From assembly GCF_918698085.1 (NCBI RefSeq), contig NZ_CAKKLP010000004.1, forward strand, positions 62,001-126,000: a DNA stretch of 64,000 bases, in the 5' to 3' direction. This DNA comes from Chryseobacterium sp. Bi04. Lineage in GTDB: Bacteria; Bacteroidota; Bacteroidia; Flavobacteriales; Weeksellaceae. A program made the position numbers and the translations under genes. Each line of letters begins with the position of its first letter. The first letter of the stretch is position 1. The notes under the pieces were generated by a model, which ran no database searches, had not been told where the DNA came from, and worked only from the letters and a program-made list of their open reading frames with translations. This document shows, piece by piece, positions 16,911 through 26,182 of the stretch.

Positions 16911-17961
16911 ATTGTGAAGGCGTGATTATTTCAACTTTAAAAATATTGTTTTCCCGGGAAATTCTGAAAGTAAAATTTTCATCATAATAATGCCGGAGCT
17001 GTTTTTTTATATTTTGAAGGCCAATTCCTTTCTCATTAGCAGCCTGTTCCTCATGAAAAGTATTTTCAATTATAAAGACCGAATGTTTGGCATTGGTTTC
17101 CATCTCTATTTTTATTTCTGTCTGCCTAATATTTTTGCCAGCCCCATGTTTAAAGGCATTTTCTACTAAACTGAGATAGAGAAGTGGTGGGATAGTATTG
17201 GAGGAGTTTAATACGGTCTGCCTGCTTATCTTTAACCGGCCAGTACTGTACCGGAGGCTTTCCAAAGCAATATAATCTTCAAGAATATCCAGCTCATCAG
17301 AAACAGATACCCATTTTTTTTGCCCTTTGTATAAAATATAATCTAAAATATCCGAAAGCTGGCTGATAGATCGAGAAGTCTTTTCAGAATGGCTGAGTGA
17401 AAGCGAATAGATGTTATTCAGGGTATTAAAAAGGAAATGAGGATTTAGCTGGGATTTGAGGGCTTGTAACTCCAGTTCGGCTTTTTCTTTTTGAAGGTCT
17501 GCAGCTTTCTCTTTTTCATCTTTGTAGCGCATGAAAAACATCATTGAAATAAAGATAAATGCTCCGCTGATGATAGGAAAAGTATAATAAAGCAGAAGAT
17601 ATTTCAGATCTGTAAAAATGCTGTAAATGCTGTCTTTCGTTTCATTGATAAAAAGAGGTTCAGCAATGTAAACAATAAAGAACCTGTTGATGGCCGAGAG
17701 AAGATAAAGGCTTATAATCAAGGATACAGAAAACTCAAGATATTTTTTCCTGTCAAATAAATATCTGAAGAGAAAGAAATAAATAAAATTAGCGGCAATA
17801 ATCTGAAAAATCCAATGGCAGAAATTATAAATGATGATCTCTGCAGACAACCCATCATATTCGCCATAATTTCTTGCAATACCAAACAGAAATAAAGCTG
17901 ACCAAAAAAATAACTGGAAATATAGGGTACGTCTGATATGAACCTCTGACTCATTTTTCAT
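16903..17961 (-). CDS. LytS-type sensor histidine kinase
   Basis: About 352 aa from the ATG at 17961 (two codons upstream a TTG could also start). The N-terminal 145 residues hold four or five membrane helices. A short coiled coil (EKEKAADLQKEKAELELQAL) then leads to the His_kinase motif LKSQLNPHFLFNTLNNIYSL with the phosphorylated His near residue 175. The HATPase part includes PPLLYLSLVENAFKHG and GIGLQNIKKQL. It lacks a large extracellular sensor loop, so the stimulus may be membrane-derived. Partner of the overlapping LytTR regulator. Confidence 0.92.
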   Translation of the reverse strand: MKNESEVHIRRTLYFQLFFWSALFLFGIARNYGEYDGLSAEIIIYNFCHWIFQIIAANFIYFFLFRYLFDRKKYLEFSVSLIISLYLLSAINRFFIVYIAEPLFINETKDSIYSIFTDLKYLLLYYTFPIISGAFIFISMMFFMRYKDEKEKAADLQKEKAELELQALKSQLNPHFLFNTLNNIYSLSLSHSEKTSRSISQLSDILDYILYKGQKKWVSVSDELDILEDYIALESLRYSTGRLKISRQTVLNSSNTIPPLLYLSLVENAFKHGAGKNIRQTEIKIEMETNAKHSVFIIENTFHEEQAANEKGIGLQNIKKQLRHYYDENFTFRISRENNIFKVEIITPSQYD

Positions 17962-18144
17962 CTTCAAAAATATAAAATCTAAAACAGAGCAGGTAAAAAA
18001 TGTTGCTGAAGACTATCAATTGAGGATGAATAACATGGTTTGATATTCAGACGGCTTATTCTACTGTTGACATCATTTTAGCTGTTTTCCAAATGTCACG
18101 GTAAAAAGTATTCCAGAAACTGGCAACATTTGCAAAAAAATGAA

Positions 18145-19263
18145 ATGAAAGAACAGTCAGAAAGGTTGTACGGGTTGGATCATCTGAGATCCCTGGCCAT
18201 TATATTGGTTTTAATGTATCATTATCGGGCGTTCAGGCATCCGGTCTGGATTGACAGTGTAGGAAGATTCGGCTGGACGGGCGTTGATCTTTTTTTCGTA
18301 TTAAGTGGTTTTTTGATATCGAGCCAGCTGTTTAAAGAAATAGAAAATAAGGAAACGATCAGTCTGAACATATTTTATACGAAACGTTTTTTCAGAATTA
18401 TTCCACCATATGGGGTTACCCTGTTGCTGTATTTTACTTTTCCTTTTTTCAGGGAGAGGGAAGCTTTGCCGCCTTTATGGAAGTTCATTTCTTTTACTCA
18501 GAATTTAGGATTGAATGTAATTGATCAGGGTACATTTTCCCATGCCTGGTCATTGTGCATCGAAGAGCAGTTTTATCTTCTCCTTCCTTTATTTCTTTTG
18601 ATGGTAAAGCGGATCAAGCTGTTTCAATATATAGCTGTTTTAATTATTCTGCTGATCCCTTTTTCTCTAGTACTCAGATTCTTCATGTGGAACCAGTTTT
18701 TAGTTTCCGCTGATAGTAATTCTTCGGAGTTCTGGCGTTTATGGTATATGAACATCTATTATCCGACCTATGCCCGGTTAGACGGTTTGGGAATAGGGGT
18801 GTTGATTGGCTATTTAATGCAGTATTCATCAGTGTTTAAGAGGTTTGTTCGCCGTCATGGAAATAAGCTTTTTTTCCTGGGATTGGTACTGCTGGGAGTT
18901 TCATTCTGGGTTTGTAATGAGCAGGCTTCAAAAGAAGCTTCTGTCTTTGGATTTACTTTGGTGGCTGTTAGTTACGGGATACTGGTAATGTCTGCTGTAT
19001 CTGAATCTTCATTTTTTTATCGGTTTAGATGCTATGCTACCACGCAGCTGGCTGCTTTATCGTATGCCGTTTACCTTTCTCATAAAGGAATCATTCATAT
19101 GGTACAAACCGGTCTTGATTATTTGGGAGTTCAAACTTCAGACAATATAAGCCTTATGATCTGCTTTTTTGCCTGTATTGGAGGAGGGCTGCTGTACAGG
19201 TATTTAATTGAGAAACCATTTTCTAGGCTTAAATACAGACTGTTGAACAGCTCTCATAAATAA
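18145..19263 (+). CDS. Acyltransferase 3 family membrane protein (OafA/YrhL type)
   Basis: About 372 aa from the ATG at 18145 (a TTG at 18130 is in frame). Ten or so membrane helices and the family motif LDHLRSLAIILVLMYHYRAF with the conserved His, then the RFFRIIPPYG segment and FSHAWSLCIEEQFYLLLPL. These enzymes transfer acetyl or other acyl groups to sugars of exopolysaccharide, O-antigen or peptidoglycan at the inner membrane. The gene is monocistronic and divergent from the two-component pair, so it could be its target, but that is only positional. No other polysaccharide genes adjoin. Confidence 0.88.
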   Translation: MKEQSERLYGLDHLRSLAIILVLMYHYRAFRHPVWIDSVGRFGWTGVDLFFVLSGFLISSQLFKEIENKETISLNIFYTKRFFRIIPPYGVTLLLYFTFPFFREREALPPLWKFISFTQNLGLNVIDQGTFSHAWSLCIEEQFYLLLPLFLLMVKRIKLFQYIAVLIILLIPFSLVLRFFMWNQFLVSADSNSSEFWRLWYMNIYYPTYARLDGLGIGVLIGYLMQYSSVFKRFVRRHGNKLFFLGLVLLGVSFWVCNEQASKEASVFGFTLVAVSYGILVMSAVSESSFFYRFRCYATTQLAALSYAVYLSHKGIIHMVQTGLDYLGVQTSDNISLMICFFACIGGGLLYRYLIEKPFSRLKYRLLNSSHK

Positions 19264-19372
19264 GACTAAAGAATCCCCAAATAGGAGTGCTTTTTGGGGA
19301 TTTAATTTGAAAACAGCAGAAATTTAAAACTTTAAATAAAAAAGCGATCTTACCATTCTGAAGAAGTCCATT

Positions 19373-20188
19373 TTACCGTAAGCCAGGCTTAAGCTTGGCC
19401 GGCGATATTCCGTATTTCTTTTTAAAAGCAAAAGAAAAGTGGGAGAGATCTTCAAATCCTACTTCAAGGAAAATGTCTTTAGGTTTCCTGTTTTTTTCTG
19501 CCAACTGGTAGTAGGCGAGTTCAAGCCTTTTGGCAATCAGCCATTTCTGAGGAGTACTGTTAAAATGTCTTTTAAAATCCCGGTTAAAGGTAGAAAGACT
19601 GCGACCGGTGAGATACCCAAGTTTCTCCAAAGGCATATTGAACATGAAATTCCGTTCCATAAAATTGACAAGGTCCACTTTTCCCGGAGCATCAAAATGA
19701 GCAAGAACTTTATCTACATCTGGATTTACAGATCTGAGGATTGCAATAGCTTCAGTCATTTTAAGAGAAGCAATATGCTCAGGAAAGGTTTCCTCCATTT
19801 CAAAATAGGGCAGCAAAGAGTTTAAATAGCTCTTCAGTAACGGATGGTTACTAAAACTATAGATACATTGCTCCGGCCGTATGGGTTTAGGTAGATCAAT
19901 TTTTTCATAGTATTGCTTCAGGCGCTCTACAGAGAGATGCAGTACAACGGTTTTATGAGGCAGCCCATCCTTAGGATAGTTGACAACTGTAGCCAGCTGA
20001 TTTCGGGGAATTAAAAAAGTATCGCCGGCATGGAAATAATACGTTTTATCTGCCTGTATGATTTTGGTTTCGCCGGAAATAAACCACACCAGCATATGAT
20101 CATCAAACATAAGATCTGACTTGAATAGCTTATCCTCATAACAGGATAATTTGATCTCCTTTGTCAGGTATTTTGAAATATGATCCAT
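19373..20188 (-). CDS. AraC-family transcriptional regulator
   Basis: 271 aa. N-terminal cupin-like sensor domain (DHMLVWFISGETKIIQAD, YYFHAGDTFLIPRNQL), C-terminal double HTH at about residues 165-268 (ERNFMFNMPLEKLGYLTGRS; then FLEVGFEDLSHFSFAFKKKY GISPAKL). It lies 58 nt downstream of the SDR gene in the same direction and is probably co-transcribed. Two perfect 22-bp-spaced direct repeats in front of the SDR gene (21298-21335) have the architecture expected of AraC-type sites, suggesting autoregulation of the SDR-AraC unit. The ligand is unknown. Confidence 0.9.
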   Translation of the reverse strand: MDHISKYLTKEIKLSCYEDKLFKSDLMFDDHMLVWFISGETKIIQADKTYYFHAGDTFLIPRNQLATVVNYPKDGLPHKTVVLHLSVERLKQYYEKIDLPKPIRPEQCIYSFSNHPLLKSYLNSLLPYFEMEETFPEHIASLKMTEAIAILRSVNPDVDKVLAHFDAPGKVDLVNFMERNFMFNMPLEKLGYLTGRSLSTFNRDFKRHFNSTPQKWLIAKRLELAYYQLAEKNRKPKDIFLEVGFEDLSHFSFAFKKKYGISPAKLKPGLR

Positions 20189-20246
20189 AGCTCATGATAT
20201 TTTTAGATTAATAAATATAATACATTTTGCAGTGTTCTGTTTTGCC

Positions 20247-21242
20247 TTATTCCACAAGAAATCTGATGCCTGTTATTTTCTCACTCCAGTCCCATAAACG
20301 GTTGGCATTGGATTGATCTAAGGAGTATGGTTTTACTCCTTTTGTTACTGTGTTTTCAAGAGCTAATGGAGCAATATCCGTATCTTCACAGTATACTCCT
20401 CCTATGGTATTAAGTTGTGGACTGATGGCACACCATACTGTTGTGGCAGCACCCTGAGGAATTGTTTTTAAGGTAGAGCGTATTTCCTCAGAAATATTTC
20501 CATGAGCGTCTGTCAATCCCATTTTTTGGAAAAGTTCCAGGGGAGCTTCTCTTCCCAATTCTGTACCGGCAATTGACCCCGGATGTACAGAATATACTCT
20601 TACTCCCGCTGATCTTGCCCGGTTATCTAGCTCAAGAGAAAAAAGATTAACCGCTGTTTTAGATTGGCCATATCCTTGAAGGGTTTCATATTCACGGGTC
20701 AGGAAATTGGGATCTTCGAAATTGAAAGGGGCAAACTGATGTCCTTGTGAGGATACATTGACCACTCTGGCTCCATGAGCACTTTTAAGAGCCGGCCATA
20801 ATTTTGCTGTTAACTGGAACTGAGCCAGGTAATTCGTAGCCAGCTGCGATTCAATACTCCGTTCATCTCTGCGCAGTGGCACCCACATAATACCTGCATT
20901 GTTGATCAACAGGTGAAGAGACCTTCCGGATGCGAGAAATTTTTCCGCAAAATCATCAATAGACAAAGGATCCATGAGATCCATCGGCTCTATTTCTACG
21001 TTATCAATTCCCTTCAGGTTTTCTATCGCTTTTTCTATGTTCCGGGCAGGTACAATAACGGTTGCTCCCACTGCAGCCAAAGTTTTAGTCGTTTCCAGAC
21101 CGATACCTGTATTTCCTCCGGTTACAATGGCAACCTTTCCTGTAAGATCAATCTCTTTGATCACTTCTTCTGCTGTTGACTGTGCATTAAACCCTGAAAT
21201 AATAGGCTTTTGCATTGCACCCTGATAATTACTGTTTTGCAT
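20247..21242 (-). CDS. Short-chain dehydrogenase/reductase, retinol dehydrogenase-like subgroup
   Basis: 331 aa. Rossmann motif VTGGNTGIGLETTKTLA near residue 40, NNAG motif (HLLINNAGIMW), catalytic Ser in VVNVSSQGHQ and YGQSKTAVNLF with the Tyr-x3-Lys pair. It should oxidise or reduce a hydroxyl/carbonyl substrate with NAD(P). The length and the C-terminal segment (GGVYCEDTDIAPL) are like the large WW-oxidoreductase/RDH-type SDRs. First gene of a two-gene unit with the AraC regulator. Substrate unknown; a xenobiotic or aldehyde response would be typical but is inferred. Confidence 0.88.
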   Translation of the reverse strand: MQNSNYQGAMQKPIISGFNAQSTAEEVIKEIDLTGKVAIVTGGNTGIGLETTKTLAAVGATVIVPARNIEKAIENLKGIDNVEIEPMDLMDPLSIDDFAEKFLASGRSLHLLINNAGIMWVPLRRDERSIESQLATNYLAQFQLTAKLWPALKSAHGARVVNVSSQGHQFAPFNFEDPNFLTREYETLQGYGQSKTAVNLFSLELDNRARSAGVRVYSVHPGSIAGTELGREAPLELFQKMGLTDAHGNISEEIRSTLKTIPQGAATTVWCAISPQLNTIGGVYCEDTDIAPLALENTVTKGVKPYSLDQSNANRLWDWSEKITGIRFLVE

Positions 21243-21268
21243 TGTTTTGGTATTTTAATGGTATACAG

Positions 21269-21335
21269 CAAAGGTATTCCGGATTTTTCCCTTTCATTTT
21301 GTTGTAAGAGTCAATTTACTTTGTTGTAACTGTCA
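21269..21335 (-). promoter_or_regulatory. SDR-AraC promoter with two 22-bp-spaced direct repeats
   Basis: On the minus strand a perfect -7 box TACCTTTG (CAAAGGTA at 21269-21276). Upstream of it are two copies of TTTGTTGTAA-nn-GTCA (plus-strand sense) at 21298-21313 and 21320-21335. The repeats are identical except for the two n positions, and their period is 22 bp, two helical turns. The nearer copy abuts the -33 region and there is no good TTG, as expected for an activator-dependent promoter. Confidence 0.6.
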
Positions 21336-21440
21336 TGAATTTGATTTTCTATTGCCTGATGAGGTACCATTTTAAAATAATTTTTGCGTTAAAACATGAT
21401 TAGTTTTAATAAATTAGCAGATTCAGATAAAACTCAATAA

Positions 21441-22775
21441 ATGAACGCTATTATAATGAGGAATACTCAGAATTATGTAAGAATGTTTTTAAAAACAGAA
21501 TCATTCGGAAGAATAAATACAATACGTACAGCAGTGTTATTTATCTTGCTATTTATGTCTACAGGTTTTGGACAAACATCTGCTTCAGCATTTAATACGA
21601 TATATGCTCAAATAAAGCAAAAGAATTTTTTTGAAGCGCATTCATCTTTTGCGGTACATAAGAAAAAACTGCCTGTGGAATATCAATATTTTACAGAAGC
21701 GGTGCTTGATAATGCATTTAACAAACCTGAAGAATCTAACAGGAAAATAGCTGAACTGGAAGCCTTAAAAACTTCATTTCCAGACTCGCTGAAGCTTAAA
21801 ATCTGGCATATTAAAGAAGATAACTGTATGAAACAGTATGATTATGCCGGAGCTAAAAAAGCAGTACAGGAAACTCTTCAACAATATGAAAGTTTGCTTA
21901 CAAAAGATGAAAAAAATGACCTGAAGAATAATCTGAAAATCTGGACCGCGCTGGAAAATGAGCCCCGTCAGAAAGTGGTATTGAATGGTGCAACCCGTTT
22001 GAAAATGGAAAAAGACGGGGCAGGATTGAAAAACCTGAAAGTGAATATTGGAGAAGATACCATGAACTTTATTTTTGATACAGGAGCTAATATTTCTACG
22101 ATTTCAACTTCAGCTGCTCAGCGCTTACATATGAAGATCATTCCGGCAGCTATTGACGTAGATGCTATTACCGGTATTTCCGTTAAAGCCGATCTTGCGG
22201 TCTGCAAAAAACTGGTTCTCGGAAATATTACCGTGGAAAACTCTGTTTTTCTGGTGTTTGCAGATAGCGCACTCAGTTTTCCTCAAATCAAATACCAGAT
22301 CAATGGTATCCTCGGATTTCCCGTTATAGAAGCATTAAAAGAAGTTCAGCTGACGCAGGACGATTATTTTATAGTACCCGACACAGAAACGAAAATAAAT
22401 ACAGTCTCCAATCTGGCTATTGACGGATTATCTCCCCTTATTTTTATCGATGGGAAGCATTATTCATTCGATACGGGAGCCGACCATACCATTTTGTATG
22501 CCCCTTTTTATCAGGAGAATAAAAAAAATATTGACAAAGAGTATCAGGTAACTAAAATCAGCATGGGTGGAGCCGGTGGGAAAATTGAATATGAAGGGTT
22601 TAAGATCAACCACACTTTTCATATCCTGGATAAGAAAGTTCCTCTTGAAAATGTAAGTGTGCTAACAGCTAAAATTAATAAAGAAACGGTTTATGGAAAT
22701 ATTGGCCAGGACGTGATCCGCCAATTCAACAAAATGACCATGAATTTTGATCAGATGTTCATTAAATTTGACTGA
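21441..22775 (+). CDS. Exported retropepsin-like aspartic protease, two DTG motifs
   Basis: 444 aa. A hydrophobic segment at about residues 29-45 (TAVLFILLFMSTGFGQ) acts as signal peptide, with an unusually long N-region; a later start is possible. Residues 50-185 are helical (TPR-like). The protease part has two half-sites: FIFDTGANIS with Asp213 and YSFDTGADHT with Asp344, each followed by the hydrophobic-Gly pattern of retropepsins, as in a single-chain two-lobed enzyme. Probably periplasmic. Similar proteins are common in Bacteroidota but their substrates are not known to me. Confidence 0.8.
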   Translation: MNAIIMRNTQNYVRMFLKTESFGRINTIRTAVLFILLFMSTGFGQTSASAFNTIYAQIKQKNFFEAHSSFAVHKKKLPVEYQYFTEAVLDNAFNKPEESNRKIAELEALKTSFPDSLKLKIWHIKEDNCMKQYDYAGAKKAVQETLQQYESLLTKDEKNDLKNNLKIWTALENEPRQKVVLNGATRLKMEKDGAGLKNLKVNIGEDTMNFIFDTGANISTISTSAAQRLHMKIIPAAIDVDAITGISVKADLAVCKKLVLGNITVENSVFLVFADSALSFPQIKYQINGILGFPVIEALKEVQLTQDDYFIVPDTETKINTVSNLAIDGLSPLIFIDGKHYSFDTGADHTILYAPFYQENKKNIDKEYQVTKISMGGAGGKIEYEGFKINHTFHILDKKVPLENVSVLTAKINKETVYGNIGQDVIRQFNKMTMNFDQMFIKFD

Positions 22776-22807
22776 TCATATTTGGAAATTGAGAACAATT
22801 ATAATAG

Positions 22808-22845
22808 AATAGCACCATTTTACTCAAATGGTGCTATTTGTTTTA
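22808..22845 (+). terminator. Terminator of the retropepsin-like gene
   Basis: AATAGCACCATTT-tactc-AAATGGTGCTATT followed by TGTTTT; a 13-bp perfect stem. A related stem (AATAGCATCAT … ATGGTGCTATT) ends the adenosine deaminase gene at 24705. Confidence 0.85.
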
Positions 22846-23083
22846 ATGAACAGGAAAAACCTGTTCCTTATACAAAATATGATGGATATGAATGTGATTA
22901 CATAGGCAGGGTAGTTTTTGGCTTTTCCATGTAAAGGTAAATAGCTAATAATTAATATCTCCTGCTAAAAGATAGGGTTTAATAAAAAAAATAAAAATAT
23001 TCAAGTATCATATTTTGACGGAATTAGGAGATATTTTCCGTTATCTTCTTCGATTGAAGTTCTTTTAACAGGAAAATTAATTA
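22846..23083. other. Intergenic region, nothing recognised
   Basis: AT-rich sequence between the terminator and the adenosine deaminase promoter. I see no coding frame, repeat or RNA motif. Confidence 0.4.
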
Positions 23084-23091
23084 TATTTTTG
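23084..23091 (+). promoter_or_regulatory. -7 box of the adenosine deaminase gene
   Basis: TATTTTTG fits TAnnTTTG. Transcription would begin near 23098, which leaves both the ATG at 23112 and the pair at 23157/23160 usable. Confidence 0.4.
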
Positions 23092-23156
23092 AAAATAATT
23101 TCATTTACACAATGAGTTGTTCCAAAAAACTGTTGTGGAAAACGAACCTTACTATT

Positions 23157-24677
23157 ATGATGAGAAAATATTCTACTTATATCCTGCTTTTTGGATTTCC
23201 TTTATTCGGGGCACAAACTAAAGTGGTTGAAAAATCCACCTATGAGCAGAACTGGATGTCGTTAGAAAAGGAAAATAAAGCAGTTTCTTTTGATGCCGAT
23301 ATACACTTATCTGATGCTGAACTTACATTAGATAAAAAATTATTTGAACTACGAACGCAATTCCTTAGCGAAACAGAGAAACAAAAGATCCCTTTATATA
23401 ACAGCTCTTTTAATGAATTAAAACCGTTGATAGAAGACAGTAAGCTGTATAAAGTTTTTCAAACAATGCCTAAAGGCGGCTTGTTGCATACCCACAGTGG
23501 AGGAGTTACCGATATGAAATGGGTAGTTGCAACTGCAAGAAAATATAAAGAATGTTATGTGTATGACCAAAAAGACAGTGATCAATTTATTGTAGGTCAG
23601 CTGGCATTTTTTGAAAATGGGAAAGTTCCAAAAGGATTTGTAAGTCTTGATAAAAAACTTCTTTCAGATCCTCATTTTGAAAAAGAATTATTGGAGCTTC
23701 TCACCCTGAAGCGGGATCAATTATGCACTTATACCAACTATTGGATTGAGTTTGAGAAACGCTTTCAACGCATTAATCTGCTGTTGCCTTACCGTCCTTT
23801 CTTTAAGGAATATTATCTGAAAGGCTTCCAGGATTTGGCGAAAGATAAAGTACAGCATGTGGAAATCCGATATGTTTTTGAAGAGCTTTATGATTTCCAA
23901 CACGGTAAATACCCTTTAAAGAAATCGATTACCGACTTGCAGGATATTGTTAAAGAAGTGCAGAAGTCAGATCCTCAGTTCAGCCTGAAACTCATTTATT
24001 CAAGTTTTAAGTTTTTAGATCCTGAAAATATTGAAAAGCAGCTTAAAACAGCTTTTGAACTCAAAAAAGAATTTCCGGAGATGATTTCCGGGTTTGATCT
24101 TGTGGCAGATGAAGCGGCAGGCCATCCTATTAATTTCTTTGAGAAAAACTGGAACGCATTGGACGGACTTAGTAAAAAGTATGGGGTAGAAATGCCTCTT
24201 TTCCTCCATGCGGGTGAAAGTAATTCAGTATTTAATAAAAATGTTTTTGATACTTCATTGTTGAATAACCGAAGGATTGGTCATGGTTTAAACCTGATCT
24301 ATTTTCCCAAAACAATGGAGCTGATCAAAAAACAGAATAAACTGGTTGAAGTAAGCCCAATCAGCAACCAGATTTTAGGATACGTAAGTGACTTAAGGAA
24401 TCATCCGGCAAGAGTGTTGTTAAGTAATGGAGTACAGTGCTCCATTAACAGTGATGATCCGTCGGTATATGGATATGAAGGGCTTAGCTACGATTTCTGG
24501 GTCGCTTTTGTCTACTGGGAGCTGGATGTAAAAGCCTTGAAAAAACTGGTTTTCAATTCCATTACTTATTCTTCTATGAATGATAATGAAAAAAAGGTTG
24601 CCGTTGCCCACCTGAATAAACAGTGGAATGATTTTGTCCAAAAAACCAACTCAGTAATAACACAGTCTACCCAATAA
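23157..24677 (+). CDS. Secreted adenosine deaminase of the ADGF/ADA2 type
   Basis: About 506 aa from ATG 23157. The frame also opens at ATG 23112, but only the later start puts the signal peptide (MRKYSTYILLFGFPLFGAQ) at the N-terminus. Zinc and substrate motifs of the adenosine deaminase superfamily are present: GGLLHTHSGG, FLHAGES, NRRIGHGLNL and CSINSDDPSVYG. The long N-terminal region before the first motif and the secretion signal are typical of the growth-factor-type (ADGF/ADA2) branch rather than cytosolic Add. It would convert extracellular or periplasmic (deoxy)adenosine to (deoxy)inosine for purine scavenging. Confidence 0.85.
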   Translation: MMRKYSTYILLFGFPLFGAQTKVVEKSTYEQNWMSLEKENKAVSFDADIHLSDAELTLDKKLFELRTQFLSETEKQKIPLYNSSFNELKPLIEDSKLYKVFQTMPKGGLLHTHSGGVTDMKWVVATARKYKECYVYDQKDSDQFIVGQLAFFENGKVPKGFVSLDKKLLSDPHFEKELLELLTLKRDQLCTYTNYWIEFEKRFQRINLLLPYRPFFKEYYLKGFQDLAKDKVQHVEIRYVFEELYDFQHGKYPLKKSITDLQDIVKEVQKSDPQFSLKLIYSSFKFLDPENIEKQLKTAFELKKEFPEMISGFDLVADEAAGHPINFFEKNWNALDGLSKKYGVEMPLFLHAGESNSVFNKNVFDTSLLNNRRIGHGLNLIYFPKTMELIKKQNKLVEVSPISNQILGYVSDLRNHPARVLLSNGVQCSINSDDPSVYGYEGLSYDFWVAFVYWELDVKALKKLVFNSITYSSMNDNEKKVAVAHLNKQWNDFVQKTNSVITQSTQ

Positions 24678-24704
24678 ATTTTAAATTTTAGTACTATAAA
24701 ATAA

Positions 24705-24735
24705 AATAGCATCATTGAACATGGTGCTATTATTA
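24705..24735 (+). terminator. Terminator of the adenosine deaminase gene
   Basis: AATAGCATCAT-tgaac-ATGGTGCTATT with one mismatch in the stem. The T tail is replaced by an ATT microsatellite. Confidence 0.6.
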
Positions 24736-24752
24736 TTATTATTATTATTATT
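24729..24752. repeat. (ATT)8 microsatellite
   Basis: Eight uninterrupted ATT units starting inside the 3' arm of the terminator hairpin. Such a tract can change length by slippage. It lies between convergent genes, so any effect would be on termination only. Confidence 0.9.
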
Positions 24753-24786
24753 TAGGGATTTATATAATGTAAACGATAGTAAAAAA

Positions 24787-25734
24787 TCAGTTGTTTTCAT
24801 AGCCATCTCTTTTGAGTTCTTTTTCAATTTCATCAACTTCCGGTAAAGGAATATGGAAACTGTTTTCAATATAAGTCAGGACGCTTTCATCTGTTTTATT
24901 ATTTATTTTTCTGATAAAAAGCTGGTTGCTGGATTCCAGAGACTTAATATAATGCAGGATGTCCTGCTTGTTTTTGAAAATTGATTTCCCGATTACCGCT
25001 CTTTTATCATCATTGACAATAATATCACTGAAGGATGTATTCATAAGAACGGTCTGAAAAAATGATTCAGCAGGTAAGAACGTATAAAGGTAGTACTCTT
25101 CAAAATCCATTACTCTTTTATTGTTGGTAAGGAATAGGCAGGTTTCTCTTGTAAACATAAACCATTTTCCGCCAATATAAGGTGTCACTCCTTTCATAAA
25201 CTCTCTTTTATAAATGAATGAGGAGATTACATGGGCTAGTTCAGTAAAATGATTCTGTATTCGCTGCAGGGTATCCGGCCTGTAAAACTTTTGATCATAA
25301 TAAAAAAGATAATTTCGGCCGTTATTGACCGTAAGGAATTTACGGATGATTTGTTGAGATTTAAGTGGATAATCTTCACCGCTAAGGTTAATAAAATAAT
25401 CCCACTCCCGGCTCACATTCAGGAGAAACTCCATCGCGTTGAGTTCAGCCTGAATCATACTGAAGCCTCCTGATACAATATTCAGGCTATCTAAAATATA
25501 GACATTGGGAAATTGAACAGCATACTGTTGAATCTCTTCTGTGAACTGTGATGTAGATTTCCGGTCGATATGAATAAGATAGAACTGATCCCTGGTATAA
25601 ATCTTCTGAAACATGGCTTTAAATACTTCAGGCTTATGATGTACCATAATAAAATAAGCAATTCGTACATGCGGCACAGCTTGTAATGGTAATGTTTTTC
25701 GGTAAGGGTCTGTTGTGGGAGAAGGTGTTTGCAT
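24787..25734 (-). CDS. Beta-1,6-N-acetylglucosaminyltransferase family protein (GT14, core-2/I-branching type)
   Basis: About 315 aa from ATG 25734; an in-frame ATG (25755) and a TTG (25767) lie upstream. GT14 features: RIAYFIMVHHKPEVF at the N-terminus, YLIHIDRKS, SGGFSMIQAELNAM, DYFINLSGEDYPLKS and GGKWFMFTRETCLFL. The family transfers GlcNAc or xylose to glycans in eukaryotes; bacterial members probably decorate surface polysaccharide or glycoprotein. No signal peptide or membrane helix. Convergent with the adenosine deaminase gene. Acceptor unknown. Confidence 0.82.
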   Translation of the reverse strand: MQTPSPTTDPYRKTLPLQAVPHVRIAYFIMVHHKPEVFKAMFQKIYTRDQFYLIHIDRKSTSQFTEEIQQYAVQFPNVYILDSLNIVSGGFSMIQAELNAMEFLLNVSREWDYFINLSGEDYPLKSQQIIRKFLTVNNGRNYLFYYDQKFYRPDTLQRIQNHFTELAHVISSFIYKREFMKGVTPYIGGKWFMFTRETCLFLTNNKRVMDFEEYYLYTFLPAESFFQTVLMNTSFSDIIVNDDKRAVIGKSIFKNKQDILHYIKSLESSNQLFIRKINNKTDESVLTYIENSFHIPLPEVDEIEKELKRDGYENN

Positions 25735-26182
25735 AGTTAGGAAGATTAAAATCATCCGCGCCTGCAAACAATTCGTTTAAAGTGCATAAATTACGAATAA
25801 ATTTTTGATAATCAATTCATTAAAAGTGGGTTTGTTTGCTTTCTTTATTGTATGTTTGCAGATGTTTATAAAACAGGTCACTGCCTTTGCTACTCTGTAA
25901 TAGTTTAAAATCACAATTTTTTCTTTCAGTTTTGCTTTTTCAGCTGCCATTTATAATCTTATTTCAATTGCGGAAGATAGAGATTATAAAAGTCCTATTG
26001 TATATAGGAGCGATACGTTATTGCAGGTTAATCAGTAATATTTTTAATATTATTGCTACAGCTAGAGCAAGCAAAATGATAAGCTGAGAAAGAGTATTCC
26101 TTATTTGTTTATCCTAAAATACATCAACACAAATTCTGATAAACAGATTTGCTTACAAACTGCCGGAAGCCCGGAATTTATA
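25735..26182. other. Intergenic region with a start-less hydrophobic frame on the minus strand
   Basis: On the minus strand a 31-codon frame (26113 to 26018) encodes RNTLSQLIILLALAVAIILK and ends in TAA, but it has no start codon and is preceded by TAG. It may be the remnant of a small membrane protein. The plus strand holds only chance ORFs. The DEAD-box remnant starts at 26183. Confidence 0.35.

Noticed and set aside
25887..26087. 66-aa plus-strand ORF in the intergenic region
   Set aside because: Irregular composition, no family, no promoter; likely chance in AT-rich DNA.
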